From positions 4,030,001 through 4,094,000 of the forward strand of contig NC_013929.1 in NCBI RefSeq assembly GCF_000091305.1: a stretch of DNA of 64,000 bases. Direction: 5' to 3'. Under the pieces are notes generated by a model that saw only the letters and a list, made by a program, of their open reading frames with translations, had not been told where the DNA came from and made no database searches. The position numbers and the translations under genes are program-made. How positions within the stretch are numbered: position 1 is the stretch's first letter; each line of letters opens with the position of its first letter. The DNA is from Streptomyces scabiei 87.22 (GTDB lineage Bacteria > Actinomycetota > Actinomycetes > Streptomycetales > Streptomycetaceae). Below are positions 42,787 through 51,093 of this stretch, piece by piece.

Positions 42787-43110
42787 ATGACCACCACGAC
42801 CACGACCACGCCCGCCGCGACCACCCACGCCACGAAGACGACCGCCACCGGCGCCCGCACCCCCGAAGCGGCCGCGGTGATCGCCGACGCCCGTGAACGC
42901 ATCGACGCGCTGGACGACCGGATCATCGGCCTGATCCAGGAACGGACGGCCGTCTCCACGGTGATCCAGCAGACCCGGATCGAGTCCGGCGGCCGTCGCG
43001 TGAACCTCTCCCGCGAGATGGACGTCCTCGCCCACTACCGGGACGCCCTCGGCAGGCCCGGCACCGCGCTCGCCATGACCCTGCTGGAGCTGTGCCGGGG
43101 TCGCGTCTGA
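42787..43110 (+). CDS. AroQ-class chorismate mutase
   Basis: A 107-residue enzyme rearranging chorismate to prephenate, the branch point to phenylalanine and tyrosine. About 25 N-terminal residues form a Thr-rich tail (MTTTTTTTPAATTHA). The CM_2 helical domain follows, with ADARERIDALDDRIIGLIQE (Arg and Asp of helix 1), RTAVSTVIQQTR (active-site Arg and Gln) and REMDVLAHYRDALG. AGGAG precedes the ATG by nine bases. Its leader peptide and attenuator upstream fit control by aromatic amino acid supply. Confidence 0.93.
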   Translation: MTTTTTTTPAATTHATKTTATGARTPEAAAVIADARERIDALDDRIIGLIQERTAVSTVIQQTRIESGGRRVNLSREMDVLAHYRDALGRPGTALAMTLLELCRGRV

Positions 43111-43580
43111 CCGGCGCACGTACGTACGCCTGCCCTCTCACCCGTACGGCGCGTGACCGTCGCACGACGCCCTTCGTTGGTGTCGGTGTCCGTGCCAGCC
43201 AGGTCCGGGCCCGAAAGAACCACGCGTGGCTCCGCTGGAGCGATGAGGCGTACGGATCGTGCCGTGCGCCGTGGGACCTCGCTCCAGGGGTGTGACCGGA
43301 CGGCAGGGGACAGCAGCCCGGTCACGCAAGAGAGAACGGCCGGCTCCGGGGACGCCCGGGGCCGACCGGCGGAATCCCGCACCGCACCCTGGTCGGCACC
43401 AGGCGCACGCCCCCCGGTGCGCCGGGCGCCACCGCCCCCACCCTCGTCCACCTTCACACCAAGCGGCGCACGCCCCCCGGCGCCGCTGCCAGGCACCGGC
43501 GCGGCCCTGACGTCGGTGCCGACGCGCAAGGGCCCCGCGGTCTCCGTCCCGCGGGGCCCTTCGTCACGTCGTCCGTCCGC
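43111..43580. other. 470-base intergenic region
   Basis: No convincing gene. It contains a weak hairpin at 43292-43325 (8-bp gtgaccgg/ccggtcac stem, 18-base loop) that may terminate the chorismate mutase transcript, and the strong terminator at 43528-43561. Confidence 0.45.
43528..43561. terminator. Hairpin terminator of the lipoprotein gene
   Basis: A 13-bp perfect stem (aagggccccgcgg and its complement) with an 8-base loop lies 20 bases downstream of the leftward lipoprotein stop codon. Confidence 0.85.
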
Positions 43581-44387
43581 TCAGCCGGCGACCTTCTCCA
43601 CCTTCGCGACCTGCGCGTCGAGGATCTCGTCCGGCACCTCGGCCTTGTCCGCGTCCAGCATGTTCGTCGAGTAGAACCCGATGAGCGTCGAACCGCTGCG
43701 CACCACCGTGAAGGACATCGGGATCTTGGCGCCCTCGATGTCGGCCTTCAGCTTGTACGCGACGGCCTCGTCGCCCTGCTTCGGGGCGGGGAGGGCCTCG
43801 ACGCCGGTGTACGTGTTGCCGACGTGCTCGTATCCGTCGCAGTTCTCCGTGGCGGTGCGCAGGTCGGCCATGACCTTCTCGGCGTCGCTCTGCTCGTGCG
43901 CGGCGAGGGCGAGGGAGACGACACTCGCGGAGAGCTTGTTCTCGGAGGTCACGGTGCGTCCGGCGCGGGCCTTCGGCTGCGGGTCGGAGGTGAAGTTGAA
44001 CATGTTCGCGAGGGGCTGGCAGGCGGCCGGCTTCGCGGGAACGGGCACGCCGGGCATGTCCTCCGCGGGCATGCCGGCGATCTTGTAGCCCTTCACGTCC
44101 CCCTTCGTGAGGGCCGCCTCCTTCAGCTGGGCCTCGGTCAGCGCGGCCTTCCCGCCACCCTTTCCGTCCTGCCCGTCCTTCGCGTCCCCGGCGGAGGCCG
44201 TGCCGTCGGTCGACGGCTTCGTGTTCCCGTCCTTGCTCTCGTCGCCGCCCCCGCCGCACGCCGCGGTGAGCCCCAGCACGGCCGCGACCGAGACGGCCAC
44301 CGCCGCCCGCGACACCTTCGACCTCACGTGCCCCACGTTCACGTGCCCCACGTTCACGTCCCCGGCCTTCACGTCCCCCACCTTCAT
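43581..44387 (-). CDS. Secreted lipoprotein of unknown function
   Basis: A 268-residue protein with the lipobox LTAAC (lipidated Cys in GLTAACGGGG), a charged Gly/Ser/Asp/Lys linker, and a globular domain ending EILDAQVAKVEKVAG. Two further cysteines (AACQPL, ENCDGY) may form a disulfide. The N-terminus is unusual: five-residue repeats MKVGD VKAGD VNVGH VNVGH precede the true signal sequence and come from a 15-bp DNA repeat. A GTG at 44327 (VRSKVSRAAVAV) would give a normal lipoprotein signal and may be the real start. Similar lipoproteins are annotated as hypothetical. Confidence 0.8.
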   Translation of the reverse strand: MKVGDVKAGDVNVGHVNVGHVRSKVSRAAVAVSVAAVLGLTAACGGGGDESKDGNTKPSTDGTASAGDAKDGQDGKGGGKAALTEAQLKEAALTKGDVKGYKIAGMPAEDMPGVPVPAKPAACQPLANMFNFTSDPQPKARAGRTVTSENKLSASVVSLALAAHEQSDAEKVMADLRTATENCDGYEHVGNTYTGVEALPAPKQGDEAVAYKLKADIEGAKIPMSFTVVRSGSTLIGFYSTNMLDADKAEVPDEILDAQVAKVEKVAG

Positions 44388-44399
44388 GTTCCCCGTCCT
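44325..44399. repeat. 15-bp repeat at the lipoprotein start
   Basis: Five units (two exact cacgtgccccacgtt and three variants) cover the start region on the minus strand. Each unit offers a GTG or ATG with a GGGG stretch, so several start codons with ribosome-binding-like sequence are possible. Confidence 0.85.
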
Positions 44400-44584
44400 C
44401 ACGGCGTTCTTCGCATGCCTCACGGAGGCCTCGCAGGGCACATCAGATCATGTGTGCGACCCGGCACCACAAACGGTTTCGGGTATCGCTTCAGCCCCAG
44501 CCGGGCGTGATCCAGGTCACACAAGAAAACCGTCATCGCGGGGGCAACCCTTCACCCGGCTCACGGGTCACACCTGGCACACGA

Positions 44585-44624
44585 GAGAAGAACCCGCACT
44601 CGGAGGGGGGTGCGGGTCCTTCTC
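44585..44624. terminator. Hairpin terminator downstream of the GMC oxidoreductase
   Basis: A 15-bp stem with one mismatch (gagaagaacccgcac against gtgcgggtccttctc) and a 10-base loop lies 31 bases downstream of the GMC oxidoreductase stop codon. Confidence 0.7.
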
Positions 44625-44654
44625 CGCTACTTCTGCGCTACTTCTTCTGCTGCG

Positions 44655-46436
44655 CTACTTCTTCGGCGGCACCGTCGGCACCGGCAACAGGGGCAGTCGC
44701 AGCGCCCCGAAGGCGTCCGCCGGGACCGCCGGATGCAGCGGCTGCACGGGGCCGAGCCGTTCGTAGGCCGCGCCCGGGGCCGGACGGTGGTCGGGCTCAC
44801 CCTTGTTCGGCCAGTGCGCCATCGCGCGCTCGGCCTGTGCCGTGATGGTCAGCGAGGGGTTCACGCCCAGGTTCGCGGAGACGGCGGCGCCGTCGACGAC
44901 GGAGATGCCGGGGTGGCCGTAGAGGCGGTGGTAGGGGTCGATGACGCCGTCGGCCGCGGTGGCACCGATGGGGCAGCCGCCGAGGAAGTGCGCGGTGAGC
45001 GGGGTGCCCATCAGCTCGCCCACGTTGCTGCCGGCGAAGCCGTTGATCTCGGCGGCCAGGGTGGAGGCGGCCCTGGAAGCGGCCTCGATCTGCTTGGGGT
45101 TGGGCGCGCCATGACCCTGGCGCGCCGTCAGCAGGCCCTTGCCGAGCCCCTTCGGCTTGAGGTGCGTCGACAGGGAGTTGTCCAGCGACTGCATCACCAG
45201 ACCGATGATGGTCCGCTCCGACCAGCGGCGGTTGGAGAGCGAACGGGCCACCAGCAGCGGGTGCCTGACCGCGTTCGCCAGCCACCCGAGGACACGGGAG
45301 GCGTCCGACGCGGTGCCGCCCGCGTAGGGGACCTGGAGGATGGACAGACCGCCCATCGCGTTGGAGCCCTTGCCGTAGCGGACCGGCTCGATGTGGGTGT
45401 TCTCGTCGGGGTGGATGGAGGAGGTGATGGCCACGCCCCGGGTGAAGTCGACCTCGGGCGCGCCGTGGGCCTTCCGGTAGCGGCGGCTGTCGGTCTGGGC
45501 ACCGACCAGGGCCTCCGAGTTGGTGCGGGTCAGCATGCCCAGCCGGTCCGAGATGTGCGGCAGCAGGCCGTTCGCCTTCATCCGGTGCAGCAGGGTCTGG
45601 GTGCCGTAGGTGCCGGCCGCCAGGACGACGCGGCGGGCCTTCAGGACGCGGCCCGCTCCCTTGCGCAGCCGGTCGGTCGGCAGGGTCGACACGGCGTAGC
45701 CGCCCTGCGAGTCCTCCGTCACGGCCACCACCGTCGTCATCGGGTGGACGATCGCGCCCGCCTTCTCGGCGAGGTGGAGGTAGTTCTCGTTGAGGGTGTT
45801 CTTGGCGCCGTGGCGGCAGCCGGTCATGCACTCGCCGCACTCGGTGCAGGCCCTGCGGGCGGGGCCCGCGCCTCCGAAGTACGGGTCCGCCACCCGCTCA
45901 CCGGGAGCGGCCTTCGCCTTGCCGTCGGCGTCCTCGCCGTCGCCGAAGAAGACACCGACCGGGGCCAGGTGGAAGCTGTCACCGACGCCCATCCGCTCGG
46001 CGGTGGCCTTGAGGTGCACGTCGGAGGGGGTCATCGTCGGATTGAGCCGTACGCCGAGCATGCGGCGGGCCTGGTCGTAGTACGGCTTCAGCTCCTCCTG
46101 CCAGTCGGTGATGTCCTTCCACTGCGGGTCCTCGAAGAACGGTTTCGGCGGTACGTAGAGGGTGTTGGCGTAGTTGAGGGAACCTCCGCCCACGCCGGCC
46201 CCGGCCAGCACCATGACGTTGCCCAGCAGGTGGATGCGCTGCAGGCCGTACAGGCCGAGGGCCGGGGCCCAGAGGTAGTTCTTCAGGTCCCAGGAGTTCC
46301 TCGGGAGCGAGTCGCGCGTGAAACGGCGGCCCGCTTCGAGCACGCCCACCTTGTAGCCCTTCTCGGTCAGACGCAGGGCGGTGACCGAGCCGCCGAAACC
46401 GGATCCGACGACGATGACGTCGTAGTCGTACGACAC
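44655..46436 (-). CDS. GMC-type FAD oxidoreductase (cholesterol-oxidase-like)
   Basis: A 593-residue flavoprotein. The N-terminal FAD-binding motif is VIVVGSGFGGSVTALRL. A VLAGAGVGGGSLNYAN motif follows near residue 75. A cysteine cluster CTECGECMTGCRHGAKN (about 195-212) is as seen in ChoD-like members. The C-terminal FAD segment is GISVVDGAAVSANLGVNPSLT. No signal peptide is evident. The substrate is a secondary alcohol or sterol by family resemblance only. It lies 39 bases after a succinate-semialdehyde dehydrogenase gene on the same strand and is probably cotranscribed with it. Confidence 0.9.
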   Translation of the reverse strand: MSYDYDVIVVGSGFGGSVTALRLTEKGYKVGVLEAGRRFTRDSLPRNSWDLKNYLWAPALGLYGLQRIHLLGNVMVLAGAGVGGGSLNYANTLYVPPKPFFEDPQWKDITDWQEELKPYYDQARRMLGVRLNPTMTPSDVHLKATAERMGVGDSFHLAPVGVFFGDGEDADGKAKAAPGERVADPYFGGAGPARRACTECGECMTGCRHGAKNTLNENYLHLAEKAGAIVHPMTTVVAVTEDSQGGYAVSTLPTDRLRKGAGRVLKARRVVLAAGTYGTQTLLHRMKANGLLPHISDRLGMLTRTNSEALVGAQTDSRRYRKAHGAPEVDFTRGVAITSSIHPDENTHIEPVRYGKGSNAMGGLSILQVPYAGGTASDASRVLGWLANAVRHPLLVARSLSNRRWSERTIIGLVMQSLDNSLSTHLKPKGLGKGLLTARQGHGAPNPKQIEAASRAASTLAAEINGFAGSNVGELMGTPLTAHFLGGCPIGATAADGVIDPYHRLYGHPGISVVDGAAVSANLGVNPSLTITAQAERAMAHWPNKGEPDHRPAPGAAYERLGPVQPLHPAVPADAFGALRLPLLPVPTVPPKK

Positions 46437-46475
46437 GTGCTCTCCTCGTTGAGAACGGTGGGCGGGCCCGAGGAC

Positions 46476-48131
46476 CTAGCGGAGCCGGAGCGCCTTCATG
46501 GCCCGCAGGCTGCGGCTCATGAACTGGGCGTACTTCTCGTCGTCCATGCCGAAGGAGGGGGCCATGGGCAGCAGGCGCTGCTGGGCGACCGTCTGGGCCT
46601 CCGTGTACTTGAGGATGCCCTCGGAGCCGTGGCGGCGGCCGAGTCCGGAGTCCTTCATGCCGCCCATGGGGGACTGGACGCTGCCGTAGGCGGAGGCGTA
46701 GCCCTCGTTGACGTTGACCGTGCCGGCGCGGACCCGGGAGGCGACCTCGTGGCCGCGGCGGCCGTCCTTGGTCCAGACGGAGGCGTTGAGGCCGTACGCG
46801 GTGGAGTTGGCCTCCTCGACGGCCTCGTCCTCGTCCGTGAAGCGGTAGATCGAGACGACCGGCCCGAAGGTCTCCTCGGTGCAGACGGACATGGGTTCCG
46901 TGACGCCGTCGAGGATGGTCGGCTCGTAGAAGTAGGGGCCGATGTCGGGACGGGCCACGCCGCCCGCGACGACCTTGGCGCCCTTCTCCACGGCCTCGTC
47001 GACGTGCCGGGTGACGGTCTCCAGCTGGCGTTCGCCGACCAGGGAGCCCATGTCGGCGCCGTACGCGAGGGACGTGCCGAGGCGCATGGCCTTCGTGCGG
47101 GCGGCGAAGCGCTCCACGAAGGCGTCGGCGATGGACTCGTGGACGTACAACCGCTCGATGGAGATGCAGAGTTGGCCGGCGGAGCTGAAGCAGGCGCGGA
47201 CGGCGCCCGCCGCCGCCTTCTCTATGTCGGCGTCGGCGAGGACCAGCATCGCGTTCTTGCCGCCGAGTTCGAGGGAGACGCCGACGAGGCGGGCGGCGGC
47301 GCCCTGGGCGACCTCGCGGCCGGTGCGGGTGGAGCCGGTGAAGGAGACGTAGTCGGCGTGCCGGACGACCTCGGGGCCGATGACGGGGCCCTCGCCGAGG
47401 ACAACCTGGAAGACGTCGGCGGGCAGGCCCGCCTCGATGAGCAGGTCGCGGGCCCACAGGGCGGTCAGGCAGGTCTCCGTGTCGGGCTTCATCACGACCG
47501 CGTTGCCCGCGACGAAGGCGGGGATGGCGTCGCCGACCGAGAGTTCGAGCGGGTAGTTCCAGGGGGCGATCTGGCCGATCACACCGCGCGGGTGGCGCAG
47601 CTCGGTGACCTTGGTGAGGGTCGGTACGGCGCCGGTGTGCCGCTTGGGCTTCAGGTAGAACGGGGCCTTGCGGCCGTAGTGGCGGGCGGAGACCGCGACG
47701 GCCTGGACCTCCTCGTGGGCGTGGAGGCGGGCCTTGCCGGTCTCCAGCTGGATGAGGTCGAGCACCTCGGCCTGACGCTCCAGCACCAGGTCGTGGAAGC
47801 GGAGGAGCACGGCGGCGCGCTCGCGCACCGGTCGCTGGGCCCAGACGGCCTGGGCGGCGCGGGCCCGCTCGTAGGCCGTCGCCACGTCCTCGGGGGTGGA
47901 CTCCGGCAGATCGGCCAGCTTCTCACCGGTGAACGGGGTGTGGTTGGCGGTCCGGCCGGAGCCGACCACGCCCTTGGTGAGCTGGGCGACCAGTTCGGGG
48001 GTGACCACGTCGGCGGCGGTACGGGCGCCCTGGGGCGCTGCCGCGAGGGGGTTGGTGCCGGTCGTCCGTGCCGTGCCGGTCGTTCCCGTGGTGGTCGTGC
48101 CGGTCTTTTCGGGGGCCTGCGAGTCCGTCAT
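46476..48131 (-). CDS. Succinate-semialdehyde dehydrogenase (NADP) family
   Basis: A 551-residue aldehyde dehydrogenase. Catalytic residues are visible: the general base Glu in SLELGGKNAML and the nucleophile Cys in SSAGQLCISIERLY. NADP-binding motifs IAPWNYPLELSVGDA and VSFTGSTRTGREVA are present. About 45 N-terminal residues are Thr/Gly-rich (TGTTTTGTTGTARTTGT) and not part of the fold. The ATG at 48131 lacks a ribosome-binding site but has a -10-like TACCCT seven bases upstream, suggesting a leaderless message. It oxidises succinate semialdehyde in GABA degradation by family resemblance; the precise aldehyde is not certain. Confidence 0.9.
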   Translation of the reverse strand: MTDSQAPEKTGTTTTGTTGTARTTGTNPLAAAPQGARTAADVVTPELVAQLTKGVVGSGRTANHTPFTGEKLADLPESTPEDVATAYERARAAQAVWAQRPVRERAAVLLRFHDLVLERQAEVLDLIQLETGKARLHAHEEVQAVAVSARHYGRKAPFYLKPKRHTGAVPTLTKVTELRHPRGVIGQIAPWNYPLELSVGDAIPAFVAGNAVVMKPDTETCLTALWARDLLIEAGLPADVFQVVLGEGPVIGPEVVRHADYVSFTGSTRTGREVAQGAAARLVGVSLELGGKNAMLVLADADIEKAAAGAVRACFSSAGQLCISIERLYVHESIADAFVERFAARTKAMRLGTSLAYGADMGSLVGERQLETVTRHVDEAVEKGAKVVAGGVARPDIGPYFYEPTILDGVTEPMSVCTEETFGPVVSIYRFTDEDEAVEEANSTAYGLNASVWTKDGRRGHEVASRVRAGTVNVNEGYASAYGSVQSPMGGMKDSGLGRRHGSEGILKYTEAQTVAQQRLLPMAPSFGMDDEKYAQFMSRSLRAMKALRLR

Positions 48132-48364
48132 GACGCGCAGGGTATTCCGGACCGGACGACTTTGGGTACCCGGCGGTAACAGGGTTTCACCGGGCGTCCA
48201 CACCGCGCCAGTGATCGCTGGCAACGAAGTCGCTGATCAGCGCGGCGGGTGGTGCCGTGCGGACGCGAATGCGGCGTCGGTCACCTTGTTCGAAACGGCG
48301 GGCCGCGCCCCCGGACCGAGGGGCACCGGCGCGGCGAAGGACAGGGTGGGACCGGGCGGGACGG

Positions 48365-49756
48365 TCAGCGCCACCGGTCCCACGACCGCTGCGCCCACCC
48401 GTACCGTTCCCGGTGCTTGGGCAGGGCAGTACGGCCGACCGCGGCGGCGAGCTTGCGCAGCCGGCGCCAGTCCAGGGGCGGTTTGGGCTCGGGGACGCCG
48501 GGCCGGTCGCGGGGCACGCGGACGCGCAGGGCCTTCGGCGAGACCCGGCAGTGGACCGGGGTGGGCAGCAGCAGGGCCTCGCCGTCGACGCCGACCTCGA
48601 TCTCGGGCCGGTCGGCCTCGACGACGATCTCGTCCGCGACGAGGAGGCTGAGCCCGGGGGCGTTCGGGCCGAGGACCATCCCGGCGGCCTCGGCGGCGCT
48701 GTCGACGCGCACGCCGACGACGCCCAGCACGCCGGCGTCCAGCCGTTCGCGGCGGCCGAGGCCGACGAGGTCGTCGCTGCGGTAGACGTTGTTGCTGACG
48801 AGGACGGCTTGCGGCGCGTCGATGACGGCGTTCCCGATGCGGGCGGTGAGCCGCGGGCCCCGCTGGTGGGTGAGCAGTTCGGGCAGCAGCTCCAGCGTGG
48901 TGCGGACCTTGTCGTCGCGGTAGGCGGGGCTCTGCACGACGGCGGCGTACGCGCCGAAGGAGGCGTTGTTGACGAACGGATGACCGCTGGCGTACCCGAG
49001 GTCGACGTGGAGCTCCACCCCCTTGTCGGTGAGGGCGTCGAGGCAGGCGGCGGGGTTGTCGCGGTCGAGGCCGAGGTCCATGGCGAAGTGGTTGCGGGTG
49101 CCGGCGGAGATGACGAGGAGGGGCACGTCGTACGCCGCCGCGATGGCCGCCACCTGGGCCTGGGTGCCGTCGCCGCCCGCGACCCCGAGCAGGTCGGCGC
49201 CGTTCCTGACGGCGTCGCGGGCCAGTACGGCGACGTCCTCGTGGTGCGCGGGGTCGAGCAGATGGACCGTGGCGCCGAGCCGTTCGGCGCGCTCCTTCAG
49301 CCGGAAGCGCTCGACCTTCCCGCCGCCCGACCTGGGGTTCATGATGAGGAACGGGCGGGTGGGGGCCGGGGTGCGGTGCTCGGGCACGTGGACGTGGTGG
49401 GACTTGGTGGTCCTCAGGGCGAACTTGCCGGACCAGACGGCCACGGCCCAGAGCCCGGCGGAGACGATCACGACCCACAGCAGGTTCACGGCGGCGAACC
49501 ACCAGATGACACCGACCGGCGCGGCCACCGCCAGCACACCCGCGGCGATCCGGACAGCGCCGCGGTGGACCAGGACCCACCACAGCGAGGCCACCGTGAG
49601 ACCGGCGCCGAGCACGACGCCGGCGACGAGCAGCAGGCTCGCGGCGCGCGCGTAACCGAGCGGCAGCAGGACGGCGAGGGCGGCGCAGGCGAGTGCGCCC
49701 CTGGCCGCCCAGCGCTGCCTCGCGTGCGCCCGCACGTCCAGGTGTTCGATGCCCAC
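48365..49756 (-). CDS. Diacylglycerol/lipid kinase-like membrane protein
   Basis: A 463-residue protein. The first about 120 residues contain four hydrophobic segments (ACAALAVLLPLGYARA onwards), so it is membrane-bound. The kinase domain follows with the start NPRSGGGKVERF, the catalytic glycine-rich GVAGGDGTQAQV and the C-terminal EVGVDGEALLL. It phosphorylates a lipid such as diacylglycerol by family resemblance. The start is the GTG at 49756 with GAGGGG upstream; an ATG at 49798 is less likely because a -10-like TAACAT overlaps it. Confidence 0.88.
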   Translation of the reverse strand: MGIEHLDVRAHARQRWAARGALACAALAVLLPLGYARAASLLLVAGVVLGAGLTVASLWWVLVHRGAVRIAAGVLAVAAPVGVIWWFAAVNLLWVVIVSAGLWAVAVWSGKFALRTTKSHHVHVPEHRTPAPTRPFLIMNPRSGGGKVERFRLKERAERLGATVHLLDPAHHEDVAVLARDAVRNGADLLGVAGGDGTQAQVAAIAAAYDVPLLVISAGTRNHFAMDLGLDRDNPAACLDALTDKGVELHVDLGYASGHPFVNNASFGAYAAVVQSPAYRDDKVRTTLELLPELLTHQRGPRLTARIGNAVIDAPQAVLVSNNVYRSDDLVGLGRRERLDAGVLGVVGVRVDSAAEAAGMVLGPNAPGLSLLVADEIVVEADRPEIEVGVDGEALLLPTPVHCRVSPKALRVRVPRDRPGVPEPKPPLDWRRLRKLAAAVGRTALPKHRERYGWAQRSWDRWR

Positions 49757-50102
49757 GCTCGCTCGCCCCTCGCGCCGATCATGCACTTGACACGGCATGT
49801 TAGGGGCAAGGGGCCGGACAAGGCGACGCCTCCGGGACACCGGCCGCGTCGCCCCGCCCGTGCCGGCCGGCGCCGGGCACGACCGCTTCACCGCCGCGCA
49901 CGAACACTTCACGGCAACCGCCCTGACCCGCTTGGCTTTTGTTCGAGCGGGCCGCCTATAGTCCGGATGCGCACGCGAGCAGGCCGTGTGGGCACTCCCC
50001 CTGTGGCCATGACGAGCCACACGCGGTCGCGGACGTGTCGATCGGACCCCGCGGCCCCGGGGACAACGGACGCCTGCCGTCGGGTCGTTCTTCGAAGGGC
50101 AG

Positions 50103-51071
50103 GTGGCCGTGCGTCGCCTCTGGGGTTGTCTGGTTCTCTGCGCCGCGGTGGTCGCCGCGCTCCTCGTCGCGGACACGCGCGACAGCACCGCGGCCGACCG
50201 CAACGAGGCCATGTACTCCTACGGCTCGCACTCCCGGCAGACCCTCGACGCCTACTGGAACGCCGCCGGCGAGGAACGGAACGGGACGCAGCCGGGCCTC
50301 GTGATCCTGCACGGCGGCTACTGGCACGAGGACACCGGCTGGGCCACCTGGTCGCGCACCTTCGCCGACGCCGGGTACGCCGTCTTCACCGTGGACTACC
50401 GGCTGAACAGCGACGCCGCCTGGCCCGCCCAGCGCACCGACGCCCTGTCCGCGCTCGACTGGATCCGCCGCCACGCCGCCGACTTCGACCTCGACATCCA
50501 CCGGATGGTGCTCCTGGGCTCCTCCACCGGGGGCCAGATCGCGACCACCGTGGCGACGTACCGGTCCGGTGCCTACGGCCTCGACGGCGTGGTGGGCCTG
50601 TCCCCCGTCGTCGACCCGTACCGCGCCTGGCGGGACGGCAACGCCGCCACCGCGACGGACCGGCAGCGCAGGCTCCGCGACAACGCCGTCATCCTGGCCC
50701 GCTGCTCCCCGGAGACCCGGCCCGGCGCGGCGAAGGAGACAGGGAAGAAGGCGGACACGCCCACGGAGGGGGCCGTGGACCCCACGGCGGCCCCCCGGCC
50801 GGGCTGCCGGGAGACCTGGAACGACATGGCGGCCAGGAGCCGGGCCTCCGGGGCCGACGACGCGCCCATGTACCTGGTCCACTCCCGGGTCGACGCCGCG
50901 CCCGTCCAGCCCTCGCGCGACCTCGAGACGGCCGAGGAGAAGGACCACAACATGCCCGCCAACGGCGTCACGGTGAAGACCGTGCCCGGTTCCGCGCACG
51001 GCGCCGCACTGCTGGACGACCCGAAGGTGGCCGAGCGGGTCATGGCCTGGATCGCCGAGCGGGCGTACTGA
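50103..51071 (+). CDS. Exported alpha/beta-hydrolase (BD-FAE/esterase type)
   Basis: A 322-residue protein with an N-terminal signal or anchor (residues 1-32: LWGCLVLCAAVVAALLVAD). The hydrolase domain shows the oxyanion motif VILHGGYWHED, the nucleophile elbow LGSSTGGQI and the catalytic His in VPGSAHGAALL. A lysine-rich insert with two cysteines (LARCSPE, PGCRETW) lies between. Start GTG at 50103 or the GTG two codons later. It is convergent with a kinase gene 22 bases away. Substrate is unknown. Confidence 0.88.
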   Translation: MAVRRLWGCLVLCAAVVAALLVADTRDSTAADRNEAMYSYGSHSRQTLDAYWNAAGEERNGTQPGLVILHGGYWHEDTGWATWSRTFADAGYAVFTVDYRLNSDAAWPAQRTDALSALDWIRRHAADFDLDIHRMVLLGSSTGGQIATTVATYRSGAYGLDGVVGLSPVVDPYRAWRDGNAATATDRQRRLRDNAVILARCSPETRPGAAKETGKKADTPTEGAVDPTAAPRPGCRETWNDMAARSRASGADDAPMYLVHSRVDAAPVQPSRDLETAEEKDHNMPANGVTVKTVPGSAHGAALLDDPKVAERVMAWIAERAY

Positions 51072-51093
51072 GCGCGTAGGTGGGACGGAGCGC

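Noticed and set aside
43035..43529. A 164-residue leftward frame in the chorismate mutase-lipoprotein gap
   Set aside because: Overlaps the chorismate mutase 3' end, has no ribosome-binding site and lacks domain-like composition.
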